The position numbers were made by a program, and so were the translations under genes. 10,106 nt of DNA from AC-52 sp044870295 (lineage in GTDB: Bacteria; Actinomycetota; UBA4738): assembly GCA_044870295.1 (NCBI GenBank), contig JBIOYQ010000186.1, positions 1-10,106 of the forward strand. Reading direction: 5' to 3'. The notes beneath the pieces were generated by a model. It worked only from the letters and a program-made list of their open reading frames with translations, searched no databases and was not told the origin of the DNA. Below are positions 1 to 6,662 of the stretch, one piece after another. Within the stretch, counting starts at the first letter, position 1, and every line of letters starts with the position of its first letter.

Positions 1-848
1 TCGACGGTCACGGTCTCTGCTGCCGGGATTCGGTCGAAGTCCCCTACATTCGTTGAGGTGAGGAGGCGGGCCGGATCGAATGGGGCGGGGCCGAGACCGT
101 CTGGGTCGACGTCGGTGTAGATCTTCCCGGGGCCCTCGCCGGACTGGTTCTGATACACCACCATGACTTGACCATCGGGCCCGATCGCGATGTCACCGAA
201 GTGTCCGACGTTCCGTCCCTGCGCGGCCTGTGGCTCTCCGAACGATCCCACGATCCCAAACCCGTCCACGGGAGCACCGGCGGCCTGGATCACCGGCCCA
301 CCGGTCCACGTCACCCACACGCTCCCGTCGCCCGTCGTGATCGTAGGTTGATCGGGAGTGCCCACGCGGTGGCCGGGGCGTCCGGGCAAGGTCGGGCCGG
401 TCACCGACGGCACGAGGGTGTCGATCACGTGGAACGTCGCGCCGTAGTCGAGCGACAGGGCGACGGGCAACCGGATTCCCGTGTACACCAGGTAGGTCAT
501 GAACAGATTGCCGTAGCGATCGAACGCCAGGCTCGAGTCGCAGCAGGCCAGGCCCAGCTCGCCGCCGACGGCGATGATCTGCGTCGTCCACGTGGCTCCC
601 CCGTCCATGCTGTAGGCCTCGAACAGCCCGAAGAAACTCTCGAGGTTTGAGGTGACCACGATGTTGTTCGGGTTGGTCGGGTTGACGGCGATCGCGGTCT
701 CGGCCTGGTTGCCGGTCATCCGGCTCACATTGACGTTGGCCGGTCCCAGGGAGCTCGCACCCGCCATCTGGGGTCCGCGGACCGCGATAGCGCCGCAGCA
801 CAGGGAGGGAAGGATCGAAGCCGCGATAAGTTTCCGCAGGGTCGCCAC
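1..848 (-). CDS. Secreted BNR/Asp-box sialidase-like protein (3' end beyond window)
   Basis: Reading leftward from a GTG at 848-846, this frame stays open for 282 codons to the window edge, so the C-terminus is missing. The GTG follows a purine-rich stretch (GGGGAGAGAGGG) that can serve as ribosome binding site and lies 16 nt after the stop of the metallo-hydrolase gene, suggesting the same operon. Residues 1-31 look like a signal peptide: basic start (MATLRK), hydrophobic core from about 7 to 23, then Ala/Gly. Two Asp-box motifs are visible, SMDGGATW (80-87) and SLDYGATF (132-139), with the usual beta-rich spacing of a sialidase-type propeller; AVNPTNPNN (54-62) is typical of exported BNR-repeat proteins. 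Whether it cleaves sialic acid is unknown: the arginine triad and catalytic Tyr/Glu cannot be assigned in the visible part, and many Asp-box proteins are not sialidases. Cysteine pairs at 17-18 and 102-103 are noted; no lipobox is evident. Confidence 0.8.
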   Translation of the reverse strand, partial: MATLRKLIAASILPSLCCGAIAVRGPQMAGASSLGPANVNVSRMTGNQAETAIAVNPTNPNNIVVTSNLESFFGLFEAYSMDGGATWTTQIIAVGGELGLACCDSSLAFDRYGNLFMTYLVYTGIRLPVALSLDYGATFHVIDTLVPSVTGPTLPGRPGHRVGTPDQPTITTGDGSVWVTWTGGPVIQAAGAPVDGFGIVGSFGEPQAAQGRNVGHFGDIAIGPDGQVMVVYQNQSGEGPGKIYTDVDPDGLGPAPFDPARLLTSTNVGDFDRIPAAETVTV

Positions 849-864
849 CCCTCTCTCCCCAGTG

Positions 865-1707
865 TCAGGAGATGTCGATCTCCATGCCCTCGTACGACAG
901 GGCCAGGCCTTCGCGTTCGCCCCACAACTCCCGGGCCCGCCCCAGCATCGCCTCCAGCTGGGCGTCGGAGTGCAACGGATCGTGGTGGAACATGAACAAC
1001 CGCTGGACCTTGGCCACCAGCGCGAACGTGACGGTGTGCGCCACGCTCGAGTGCCCCCATCCCACGCGCTTCGGATATTCGTCCTCGGTGTACTGCGCAT
1101 CGTGCAGCAACACGTCCGCACGGTCGGCCAGCGCGTAGCCCGAGATCCAGTCCGGGGTGACCGACTCCAGGTCCACACCGAGCGCGGGCTCGTGATCGGA
1201 GATGTAGGTCATCACCTTGCCCCCGTCCTCGACGCGATACCCCAGCGTCGGACCGGGGTGCTTCACCAGGTCTCCCCTGACGTTGACGCTCCCCAGCTCC
1301 CACTCGGTCTCGGGCACGTCGTGGAAGACCAGATGCGACGGCAGCTCGTCGATGTGCACCGGGAACAGCGGCGGCGAGAAGTACGTGGCCACCCGATCGC
1401 GAAGCGAATGCGTGGGGGAGCGCGGGCCCCAGATGTGGATCTCGCAGTTCGGATCCCAGATGGGCCCGAAGAAGCCCAGGCCCTCGATGTGATCCAGGTG
1501 CAGGTGGGTCAAGAGGATGTCGACGCGGGTCGGATGGTCTCCCCGCAGCGACACGCCGAGGTTCCGGATGCCGGTGCCCGCGTCGATGATGAGCATCCGC
1601 CCATCGGACGGGGTCACCTCCACGCAGGACGTGTTGCCGCCGTACCGGATCGTCTCGGGCCCGGGCGCGGCCAGCGAACCGCGGCACCCCCAGACGGTGG
1701 CCCGCAC
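865..1707 (-). CDS. MBL-fold metallo-hydrolase (RNase Z/PhnP-like phosphodiesterase type)
   Basis: This 280-residue cytoplasmic protein of the metallo-beta-lactamase superfamily is probably a di-zinc hydrolase acting on a phosphodiester or similar ester. It opens with the family-typical WGCRGS (6-11) and RYGGNTSCVEV (21-31), followed by the strand IIDAGTG (40-46). The metal site is HLHLDH (68-73; His68, His70, Asp72, His73); His150 (KHPGPTLGYR) is the likely third ligand, Asp171 (SDHE) and Asp203 (LHDAQY) are candidate bridging residues, and His219 (WGHSS) and His241-His242 supply later ligands. All expected ligands appear present, so it should be active. The start is a GTG that directly follows the TAG of the PAS gene; an AGGAGG inside the end of that gene (1721-1716) sits 8 nt upstream, so the two are probably translationally coupled. 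The substrate is not deducible: cyclic nucleotide, phosphonate ester or RNA-type substrates are all known in relatives. Confidence 0.88.
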   Translation of the reverse strand: MRATVWGCRGSLAAPGPETIRYGGNTSCVEVTPSDGRMLIIDAGTGIRNLGVSLRGDHPTRVDILLTHLHLDHIEGLGFFGPIWDPNCEIHIWGPRSPTHSLRDRVATYFSPPLFPVHIDELPSHLVFHDVPETEWELGSVNVRGDLVKHPGPTLGYRVEDGGKVMTYISDHEPALGVDLESVTPDWISGYALADRADVLLHDAQYTEDEYPKRVGWGHSSVAHTVTFALVAKVQRLFMFHHDPLHSDAQLEAMLGRARELWGEREGLALSYEGMEIDIS

Positions 1708-2127
1708 CTAGGCATCCTCCTGCGGCTCGGCGTGCTCCCAGAACAGGGCGATGGCGCCGACGCAGTCCTCGGCATGCGCGAACAACGGGAGCGCGGTCAC
1801 GGCGATGTCTCGGTTCTCGCCGTCCATGCCCTGGATCCGCACCTTGCGATGCACCGGGACCTTTTCCGCCAGCGCCTTGGCCAACGGCACCTCGTCGGGC
1901 GGCAGGCGTCGTCCTTGCAGATCGCACGGCACGAAATCCTCTCTCCACCGCTCGATCGGCAGGGCCCCCGCCTCGGCGAAGGAGATGCCCAGGATCTCTC
2001 CGCACCGCTCGTTGAAATAGACCAGCGTCCCGTGCTCGTCGACGATGAACGCGGCCGAGGCGAGCTTGTCGGCGAGGTCACGGGCCAGGATCAGGACGAG
2101 GCTGCGCTGTCTCATCGCCATAGTCAT
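1708..2127 (-). CDS. Single-domain PAS protein
   Basis: This small cytoplasmic protein (139 residues) consists almost wholly of one PAS domain, from about residue 21 (KLASAAFIVDEHG) through YFNERCGEILG (37-47) to the closing strand VGAIALFW (123-130). PAS domains bind small ligands, cofactors or partner proteins. No histidine kinase, GGDEF, phosphatase or DNA-binding domain is attached, so any output must come from a partner. The ATG at 2127-2125 was chosen because GAGGA at 2137-2133 lies 5 nt upstream. A TTG start at 2199 would add 24 residues of Ser/Thr/Pro-rich, poorly structured sequence and is less likely; ATGs at residues 3 and 5 are also possible. The TAG stop abuts the GTG of the metallo-hydrolase gene, so this is the first gene of the leftward operon. 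Cys42, Cys68 and Cys122 are present, but no heme or flavin signature is clear. A role as sensor subunit for the hydrolase is inference. Confidence 0.82.
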   Translation of the reverse strand: MTMAMRQRSLVLILARDLADKLASAAFIVDEHGTLVYFNERCGEILGISFAEAGALPIERWREDFVPCDLQGRRLPPDEVPLAKALAEKVPVHRKVRIQGMDGENRDIAVTALPLFAHAEDCVGAIALFWEHAEPQEDA

Positions 2128-2198
2128 CGACGTCCTCGTGGTCGTGGAGGGGTGGCCGCTGGCTTCGGTCGTCCCCCCGCTCGGATCGGAGCCGGGCA

Positions 2199-2227
2199 AG
2201 GGTATTCGCTGGCCGCGGCAAGCTCAA
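2199..2227 (-). promoter_or_regulatory. Candidate promoter for the PAS/MBL/BNR operon
   Basis: On the minus strand, TTGAGC (2227-2222) and TACCCT (2204-2199) are separated by exactly 17 nt. This resembles a housekeeping actinobacterial promoter (TTGA at -35, TANNNT at -10). Transcription would start near 2192, leaving a leader of about 65 nt before the PAS start. The assignment rests on sequence match alone, in a 176-nt divergent intergenic region. Confidence 0.4.
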
Positions 2228-2289
2228 GGATGCAGAGTCCGCCCGCCAGAACCTTCGCCATCGACACCATCTTCTCGCTTTCCGCAGGG

Positions 2290-2295
2290 TAGATT
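2290..2295 (+). promoter_or_regulatory. Candidate -10 element for leaderless transcription of the SCP2-hydrolase gene
   Basis: TAGATT, a good actinobacterial -10 hexamer, ends 8 nt before the ATG at 2304. No Shine-Dalgarno sequence lies in the intervening stretch. A start site about 7 nt after the -10 box would fall at or just before the ATG, giving a leaderless mRNA, which is common in Actinobacteria. No clear -35 box sits at 16-18 nt; a TCGACA at 2261-2266 is too far (23 nt). Confidence 0.35.
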
Positions 2296-2303
2296 CACGG
2301 GCG

Positions 2304-3521
2304 ATGGCAGGCCAACCAACCAGGGTTGCCCCCAGCCCCGAGCTGGTCCGAGCTCATCTGAACAGCTTGCCCAGGCGCTTCCGGCAGGCCTCGGCCAACG
2401 GCATGGTCGCCGAATGGGAGCTGCGCCTGGGCAGCCAACGCTTCGCCATCTCCATCGCGGAGCGGGCATGCACGGTGCGAGAGGGCCCCGCCGCGGCGCC
2501 GAACACGGTCATCTCCACCGAGCCCGATACGTGGTTGGCCATCGACGAAGGAGCCCTCACCGGCGGCCAGGCGTGGCTCGAGCGGCGGCTGACGGCCACC
2601 GGGAATCTCGACCTGGCGGTTCGCCTGCAGACGCTGTTCCGGCCCTACCGGCGGGCCCGTCGGGATGCTGAGCTGGACCAACTCGAGGTCCGGGCGAGCG
2701 GGGTGAAGCTGTCCACGTACGTGCTCGGTCGCGGTGACCCGGTGGTGCTCCTCCACGGGCTCGGAGGGACGAAGATCAGCTGGCTGCCCGTGCTGGCCGC
2801 GCTGGGCCGGCGTCACCGCGTCATCGCGCCCGACCTGCCCGGCCATGGCGAGTCCGACAAACCGAGGGCCGACTACTCACCGAGGTACTACGCCAGGGTC
2901 GTCCGCAGCCTGCTCGACGAGCTGGAGGTGAAGCGGGCGGTGGTGGTGGGGAACTCCATGGGCGGCAGGATCGCCCTGGAGCTGGCCGTGAGGTCAACGG
3001 ATCGGGTGGCCGCTCTGGGATTGCTGGCTCCGGCCGTTCCGGGCTTCCGGTGGCGATACCTGCTCGGGTTCACTCGGGTCTTCCCGACCGAGATCGGCCG
3101 CATACCGCTCCCACTGCGCGAACGCTGGATGCGGATGGCGATCCGCCGTCTGTTCGCCGACCCCTCGCAGCTGCCGGACTCCGCGTACTCTGCTGCGGCC
3201 GCCGACTTCATCCGGATCTACCGCGAATCCCTGGCCCGCATGGCCTTCTTCTCCTCGCTCCGCCACATCGTCACCGAGCGGCCCGAGCCCTTCTACGCCT
3301 CGCTCCGCCGGATCAAGCAGCCGGCGGTGGTGGCGTTCGGCGAGCGCGACCGCCTGGTCCCGGCCCGGTTGGGCATGCAGTTGGCCGAACGTCTGCCCAA
3401 CGGTCGGTACGTGGCGCTCCCCAGGTGCGGCCACGTTCCGCAGTTCGAGGCGACCGAGGCGACGCTGGAGGCGCTCGCCCCGTTCCTGGCTTCCGGTCCG
3501 CGAGGAGCGCGGCGGAGCTAG
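2304..3521 (+). CDS. SCP2-like domain fused to an alpha/beta hydrolase
   Basis: This 405-residue protein has two parts. Residues about 15-115 look like an SCP2 sterol-carrier-type domain: an N-terminal helix (ELVRAHLNSLPRRF), strands around WELRLGSQRFAISI, TVREG, TVISTEPDTWLAI (68-80) and the helix DEGALTGGQAWLERRL, which end in the typical LDLAVRLQTLF. Residues about 126-398 form an alpha/beta hydrolase: oxyanion-hole motif HGLGG (151-155), DLPGHGESDKP (177-187), nucleophile elbow GNSMGG (216-221) with Ser218, acid Asp349 in GERDRLVP, and catalytic His377 in CGHVPQFE. The triad appears complete. It probably hydrolyses an ester or similar bond of a hydrophobic substrate, with the SCP2 part binding lipid or a hydrophobic tail; the substrate is not deducible. 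There is no signal peptide, so it is likely cytoplasmic. The region 246-335 is a lid/cap rich in Arg and aromatics. It is divergent from the PAS operon and its stop overlaps the stop of the macro-domain gene. Confidence 0.87.
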   Translation: MAGQPTRVAPSPELVRAHLNSLPRRFRQASANGMVAEWELRLGSQRFAISIAERACTVREGPAAAPNTVISTEPDTWLAIDEGALTGGQAWLERRLTATGNLDLAVRLQTLFRPYRRARRDAELDQLEVRASGVKLSTYVLGRGDPVVLLHGLGGTKISWLPVLAALGRRHRVIAPDLPGHGESDKPRADYSPRYYARVVRSLLDELEVKRAVVVGNSMGGRIALELAVRSTDRVAALGLLAPAVPGFRWRYLLGFTRVFPTEIGRIPLPLRERWMRMAIRRLFADPSQLPDSAYSAAAADFIRIYRESLARMAFFSSLRHIVTERPEPFYASLRRIKQPAVVAFGERDRLVPARLGMQLAERLPNGRYVALPRCGHVPQFEATEATLEALAPFLASGPRGARRS

Positions 3522-4036
3522 GTCTCGTGTTGTAGCAACGCGCGTTCGAAGGCTGCGTAAGCAATGTCGTCGAACAGCACGAACCGGACGAGTTCCACCT
3601 GGGTCTCCGATCTCCTGACCGCATCGATCGCGACCGGCCCGGCCAGCTCCAGCGGGTAGCCGTACACCCCGGTGGAGATGGCGGGGAAGGCGACCGACCT
3701 CGCGCCGAGCTCGTCGGCGACCTTGAGCGATTCGGTGTGGCAACTCGCCAGGAGGTGTGAGCGGTCTTCGGATCTCGAGAAGACCGGCCCGACGGTGTGG
3801 ATGACCCATCGTGCTGGGAGCCGCCCGGCCGTCGTCGCCACCGCGCCCCCCGTGGGGAGGCCGTCCGGGTAGCGCTCGGCGCGGATCTGTCTGCACTCGG
3901 CGAGGATCTCGGAGCCCCCCGCCCGGTGGATCGCGCCGTCGACGCCGCCACCGCCCAGCAGCGTCGAGTTGGCCGCGTTGACGATGGCGTCCACGCGTTC
4001 CTTCGTGATGTCGCCCTTCGCCAGCTCGACCCGCAT
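3518..4036 (-). CDS. MacroD-type macro domain protein (ADP-ribosyl/O-acetyl-ADP-ribose hydrolase)
   Basis: This 172-residue protein is a stand-alone macro domain, the fold that binds ADP-ribose. MacroD-type members remove mono-ADP-ribose from acidic residues and deacetylate O-acetyl-ADP-ribose. Diagnostic motifs are present in order: KGDIT (7-11), DAIVNAANSTLLGGGGVDGA (16-35, with the adenine- and ribose-contacting Asn20, Asn23 and the Gly-rich loop), PTGGAV (61-66), VIHTVGP (78-84) and the phosphate loop AISTGVYGYP (119-128). Length fits a single-domain family member. The ATG at 4036 was chosen because GGAGG (4048-4044) lies 7 nt upstream and because the domain starts here; a GTG at 4090 would add 18 unlikely residues. 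The gene is divergent from the carboxypeptidase gene (37 nt between starts) and convergent with the hydrolase gene, the two stop codons lying in one CTAG. No ADP-ribosyltransferase is visible in the window. Confidence 0.92.
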   Translation of the reverse strand: MRVELAKGDITKERVDAIVNAANSTLLGGGGVDGAIHRAGGSEILAECRQIRAERYPDGLPTGGAVATTAGRLPARWVIHTVGPVFSRSEDRSHLLASCHTESLKVADELGARSVAFPAISTGVYGYPLELAGPVAIDAVRRSETQVELVRFVLFDDIAYAAFERALLQHET

Positions 4037-4073
4037 CCTTGACCCTCCGTGTTCTCTCTGACCATCATGGCTC

Positions 4074-4901
4074 GTGCGCCCGGCTAGCACGCCGAACTAC
4101 CAGCTCCGACGGCTGGTGGCCCTCACCGCCCTGGTGGTCGTGGGGTACTCGGTTGTTCGGATCGGAGGAGCGGTCGGGTCGGCGTTCCAGGGCGACGGGG
4201 GAGCAGGTGCGTCCGGCCCGGCGCCCTCGGCCGGTGTCTCGCCGACGCCCACCTCGACCACCGGCGCGGCGGCAGTGGCGGTCCCGGCGTGCGCCGAGGG
4301 AAGCCAGCCCGCGGAGAACGCGAGCGCGGCAGACTGGAGGAAGACCCTGCTGAACACGAGGTACCGGCTCCCGTCGACGTACGAGCCTCCCATCCTTCAA
4401 TCCGTGACCAGGGCCGGGTTCTCGAAGGCCGGGGGATTCGTCGTTCGATCGGTCGTGATCGACGACCTGAAGGCTCTGCGTGGCGCGGCGGCGGCCGCGG
4501 GAACGCCGATCGAGATCGTGGCGGCCTATCGCAGCTTCGAGCAACAAGCCACCTTGTTCCAGAAACGGAAGAAAGACCTGGGGCTGACCGAGGCGAAGCG
4601 GAAGACCGCCCGGCCGGGGCACTCGGAGCACCAGCTCGGCACGGCCATCGACTTCAAGACACAGGGAGCGACGGACGTCAGCGTTCGTTGGGACTCGACC
4701 GCAACCGGCCAGTGGATGCTGGAGAACGCCTGGACGTTCGGGTTCATCCAGAGCTATCCGCAGGGCTCGAGCGACGTGACCTGTTACGGCTACGAGCCGT
4801 GGCACTACCGATACTTCGGACGGGACGTCGCGGCGGCGATCCACCAGTCCGGTCTCACCGTCCGCGAATATCTCTGGAATCAGGCGCATCGGCTACCATG
4901 A
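4074..4901 (+). CDS. Membrane-anchored VanY-type D-alanyl-D-alanine carboxypeptidase
   Basis: Predicted zinc D,D-carboxypeptidase of the VanY (peptidase M15B) family, which trims the terminal D-Ala from peptidoglycan stem peptides outside the cell. The 275-residue product starts with PNYQLRRLVAL (7-17), a membrane helix from about 14 to 31, then a Gly/Ser/Thr/Pro-rich linker (40-80). The catalytic domain spans about 88-272: YRSFEQQ (152-158), the zinc motif SEHQLGTAID (184-193; ligands His186 and Asp193), and EPWHYRY (241-247; catalytic Glu241 and third ligand His244). All active-site residues are present. GTG 4074 is the first start after an in-frame stop (4059-4061) and precedes the membrane helix; no Shine-Dalgarno is visible, and a 6-codon ATG frame (4067-4087) overlaps the start. 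The next propeller gene lies 42 nt downstream and carries a related N-terminal block, so the two probably form a transcription unit. Confidence 0.88.
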   Translation: MRPASTPNYQLRRLVALTALVVVGYSVVRIGGAVGSAFQGDGGAGASGPAPSAGVSPTPTSTTGAAAVAVPACAEGSQPAENASAADWRKTLLNTRYRLPSTYEPPILQSVTRAGFSKAGGFVVRSVVIDDLKALRGAAAAAGTPIEIVAAYRSFEQQATLFQKRKKDLGLTEAKRKTARPGHSEHQLGTAIDFKTQGATDVSVRWDSTATGQWMLENAWTFGFIQSYPQGSSDVTCYGYEPWHYRYFGRDVAAAIHQSGLTVREYLWNQAHRLP

Positions 4902-4920
4902 CGGGCCAGAGATGAAAGCG

Positions 4921-4938
4921 CCCCGACCTCGCTCGGGG
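4921..4938 (+). promoter_or_regulatory. Hairpin over the ribosome binding site of the anchored propeller gene
   Basis: CCCCGA (4921-4926) and TCGGGG (4933-4938) form a perfect 6-bp stem with a 6-nt loop. The right arm is part of the G-run (4935-4939) that is the only plausible Shine-Dalgarno for the GTG at 4944. The same stretch lies in an 11-codon open frame (ATG 4912, stop TGA 4945-4947) whose stop overlaps the GTG start. Ribosomes passing through this small frame would open the stem. Regulatory function is inference. Confidence 0.3.
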
Positions 4939-4943
4939 GTGCG

Positions 4944-6554
4944 GTGAGCCGAACCCTCGAGGCGCCTCCCCGCCCACGAGCCCCCAGACATCGGAAGAAG
5001 CCGAACTACGGCTTCCGACGTGTGATGGCGCTGCTGCTGGTGGCCACAGTGGGAGCGTTGGTGTGGCGAACGGGGATCCTGGACTCCGTCATTGGCGGCG
5101 AGAAGTCGGCGGCGACGGATCGATTGCCCAAGAGCGGGCCGTCCACGCAGGGATCGACCGCCACGACGCCGTCCACCGGATCGTCCGCGGGACCGTCGCC
5201 CACGGCGTTGAGCTCGCCCGGTCCCATCAACACCGCGTTCCCGGGACTCACCACCTTCCGCGGGAATGCTTCGCGTTCCTACTACGGCGAGGGGCCGCTG
5301 CCCACGCACCCGACCATCCTGTGGCGCTATCCGACCAGCGGTGGGCTGTGCGCCATGTCGACGAACATCGACGGGACCCGAGTGTGGTGCGGGACCGGGT
5401 GGACCGGCCAACCCAACGTGATCGAGCACGACAACGGAAAGGTCGAGATCCGCATCGGGGCCTACGACGGCCACTATCACTTCCTGAACGGGGCGACCGG
5501 GAAGAAGTGGCGGTCGGACCTGGTCACCGGGGACCTGGCGAAGGGCTCGGCGACCACCGATCCCGACGGTTTCCCCCTGTACTACGCGGGGTCGCGGGAC
5601 AACCAGTTCAGGATCGTGGCGCTGGACCGCCACAAGCCGACGGTCCTGTGGTCGATCGACGCCAATGCCAACAAGCAGAAGAAGTGGAACGACGACTGGG
5701 ACGCCGCGGCCCTGGTGATCGGGGACTACTTGCTGGAGGGCGGGGAGAACTCGTGGTTCTACGTGGTGCGGCTGAACCGGCATTACGACTCGAACGGGCT
5801 GGTCCAGGTGAACCCGAAGGTCGTGATGATGGTGCCCGGGTACGACGATCAGCTGCTGTCGGACCTCGGGGACGACGACGTCTCCATCGAGAACTCGGTG
5901 GCCTATCGAGACGGTGTGGTGTACTTCGCCAACTCGGGCGGGCTGGTCCAGGGGTGGGACATCAGCGACATCCTGAAGGGCGGCACGAAGTACGAGCGCG
6001 TGTTCCGATTCTGGGACGGCGACGAAACGGATGCCTCGATCGTGATCGACGAGGAGGGCTACCTGTACGTCGGCCGTCACGCGTCGTTCAACGTCCCGAC
6101 CCGATCCCAGAAGCGGGATCACCAGGTGGGCTCGCTGATGAAGCTCGACCCGAGCAAGCCGAAGCACCCGGTGGTGTGGGACGTGCAGATCGGCGGGTTC
6201 GAGGCGGACGGGGGGATACTGGGCACCCCGGCGCTCTACGACGGTGTGGTGTTCGTCACCAGGACCGAGGGAGGCTTGGTGGCGGTGGACCAGATGACGG
6301 GCGAAATCCTGTGGGACAAGAGCCTGCCGGGCCCGACGTGGGGCTCACCCGTGCCGATCGACGGGCAGATCCTGGTGGGCGACTGCAGCGGAGTGCTGCA
6401 CAACTTCGACATCTCGAACCCGCGCAAGAAGCCGAAGGAGCTGTGGCGGGTGAAGCTGTCGGGGTGCATCGAGTCCACGCCGGCGGTGTGGAAGGGCATG
6501 ATCTGGGTCGGCTCGCGGGGCGGGGCGATCTATGGGATCGGCGACGCGAACTGA
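4944..6554 (+). CDS. Membrane-anchored PQQ-like beta-propeller protein
   Basis: This 536-residue protein has a basic, Pro-rich cytoplasmic start (1-26, including KKPNYGFRR), one membrane helix (about 27-42) and a Ser/Thr/Pro linker (60-95). An extracellular domain (about 98-533) follows, made of PQQ-type propeller blades such as TILWRYP (124-130), GVVYFANSGGLVQGWDI (324-340), GVVFVTRTEGGLVAVDQ (434-450) and GQILVGDCSGVLHNFDI (474-490). Stretches such as FRGNASRSYYGEGPLP (105-120) and CGTGWTGQP (149-157), with several blocks of invariant style, match in my memory a highly conserved actinobacterial family without assigned function. Cys136, Cys149, Cys481 and Cys508 could form disulfides. It has no catalytic tryptophan-docking or PQQ-ligand set that I can recognise, so a scaffold or assembly role is as likely as an enzymatic one. 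GTG 4944 is supported by a G-rich element (4935-4939). It probably shares a transcript with the upstream carboxypeptidase gene. Confidence 0.86.
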   Translation: MSRTLEAPPRPRAPRHRKKPNYGFRRVMALLLVATVGALVWRTGILDSVIGGEKSAATDRLPKSGPSTQGSTATTPSTGSSAGPSPTALSSPGPINTAFPGLTTFRGNASRSYYGEGPLPTHPTILWRYPTSGGLCAMSTNIDGTRVWCGTGWTGQPNVIEHDNGKVEIRIGAYDGHYHFLNGATGKKWRSDLVTGDLAKGSATTDPDGFPLYYAGSRDNQFRIVALDRHKPTVLWSIDANANKQKKWNDDWDAAALVIGDYLLEGGENSWFYVVRLNRHYDSNGLVQVNPKVVMMVPGYDDQLLSDLGDDDVSIENSVAYRDGVVYFANSGGLVQGWDISDILKGGTKYERVFRFWDGDETDASIVIDEEGYLYVGRHASFNVPTRSQKRDHQVGSLMKLDPSKPKHPVVWDVQIGGFEADGGILGTPALYDGVVFVTRTEGGLVAVDQMTGEILWDKSLPGPTWGSPVPIDGQILVGDCSGVLHNFDISNPRKKPKELWRVKLSGCIESTPAVWKGMIWVGSRGGAIYGIGDAN

Positions 6555-6587
6555 CGACATCCGGACCGTTTCTGCTGGTCTCGGACC

Positions 6588-6618
6588 AAGTCTCAAAATG
6601 AGTCTCGTTTTGAGACTT
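6588..6618. repeat. Perfect 11-bp inverted repeat with 9-nt loop (terminator or operator)
   Basis: AAGTCTCAAAA (6588-6598) and TTTTGAGACTT (6608-6618) are perfect reverse complements. The loop contains a second direct copy of AGTCTC (6601-6606), 12 bp after the first (6589-6594), so the right arm could also form a shorter stem with this inner copy (6 bp, 5-nt loop). The element is AT-rich in a GC-rich setting and lies 33 nt after the stop of the anchored propeller gene and 44 nt before the next start. A terminator is the simplest reading, though no T-run follows the stem on the plus strand; an operator for the downstream gene is the alternative. Confidence 0.6.
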
Positions 6619-6662
6619 CCCTGGAACTGAACCACCTACCCCGCTCCTCCGTCTCCCTTGAC

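Noticed and set aside
193..801. Minus-strand frame of 202 codons at the left end
   Set aside because: It is out of frame with the sialidase-like gene and Arg/Asp-rich; the frame starting at 848 has a signal peptide and two Asp-boxes.
652..2292. Long plus-strand open frame (546 codons) opposite the MBL and PAS genes
   Set aside because: Its translation is Arg/His/Val-rich without domain motifs, while the minus strand encodes a full metal site and a PAS fold. Long antisense frames are expected in high-GC DNA.
4893..6601. Long open frames on both strands overlapping the anchored propeller (minus 4893-6167, plus 5063-6601)
   Set aside because: Low-complexity Arg/Gly-rich translations with no recognisable domains; the 4944-6554 frame has a membrane helix and clear propeller blades.
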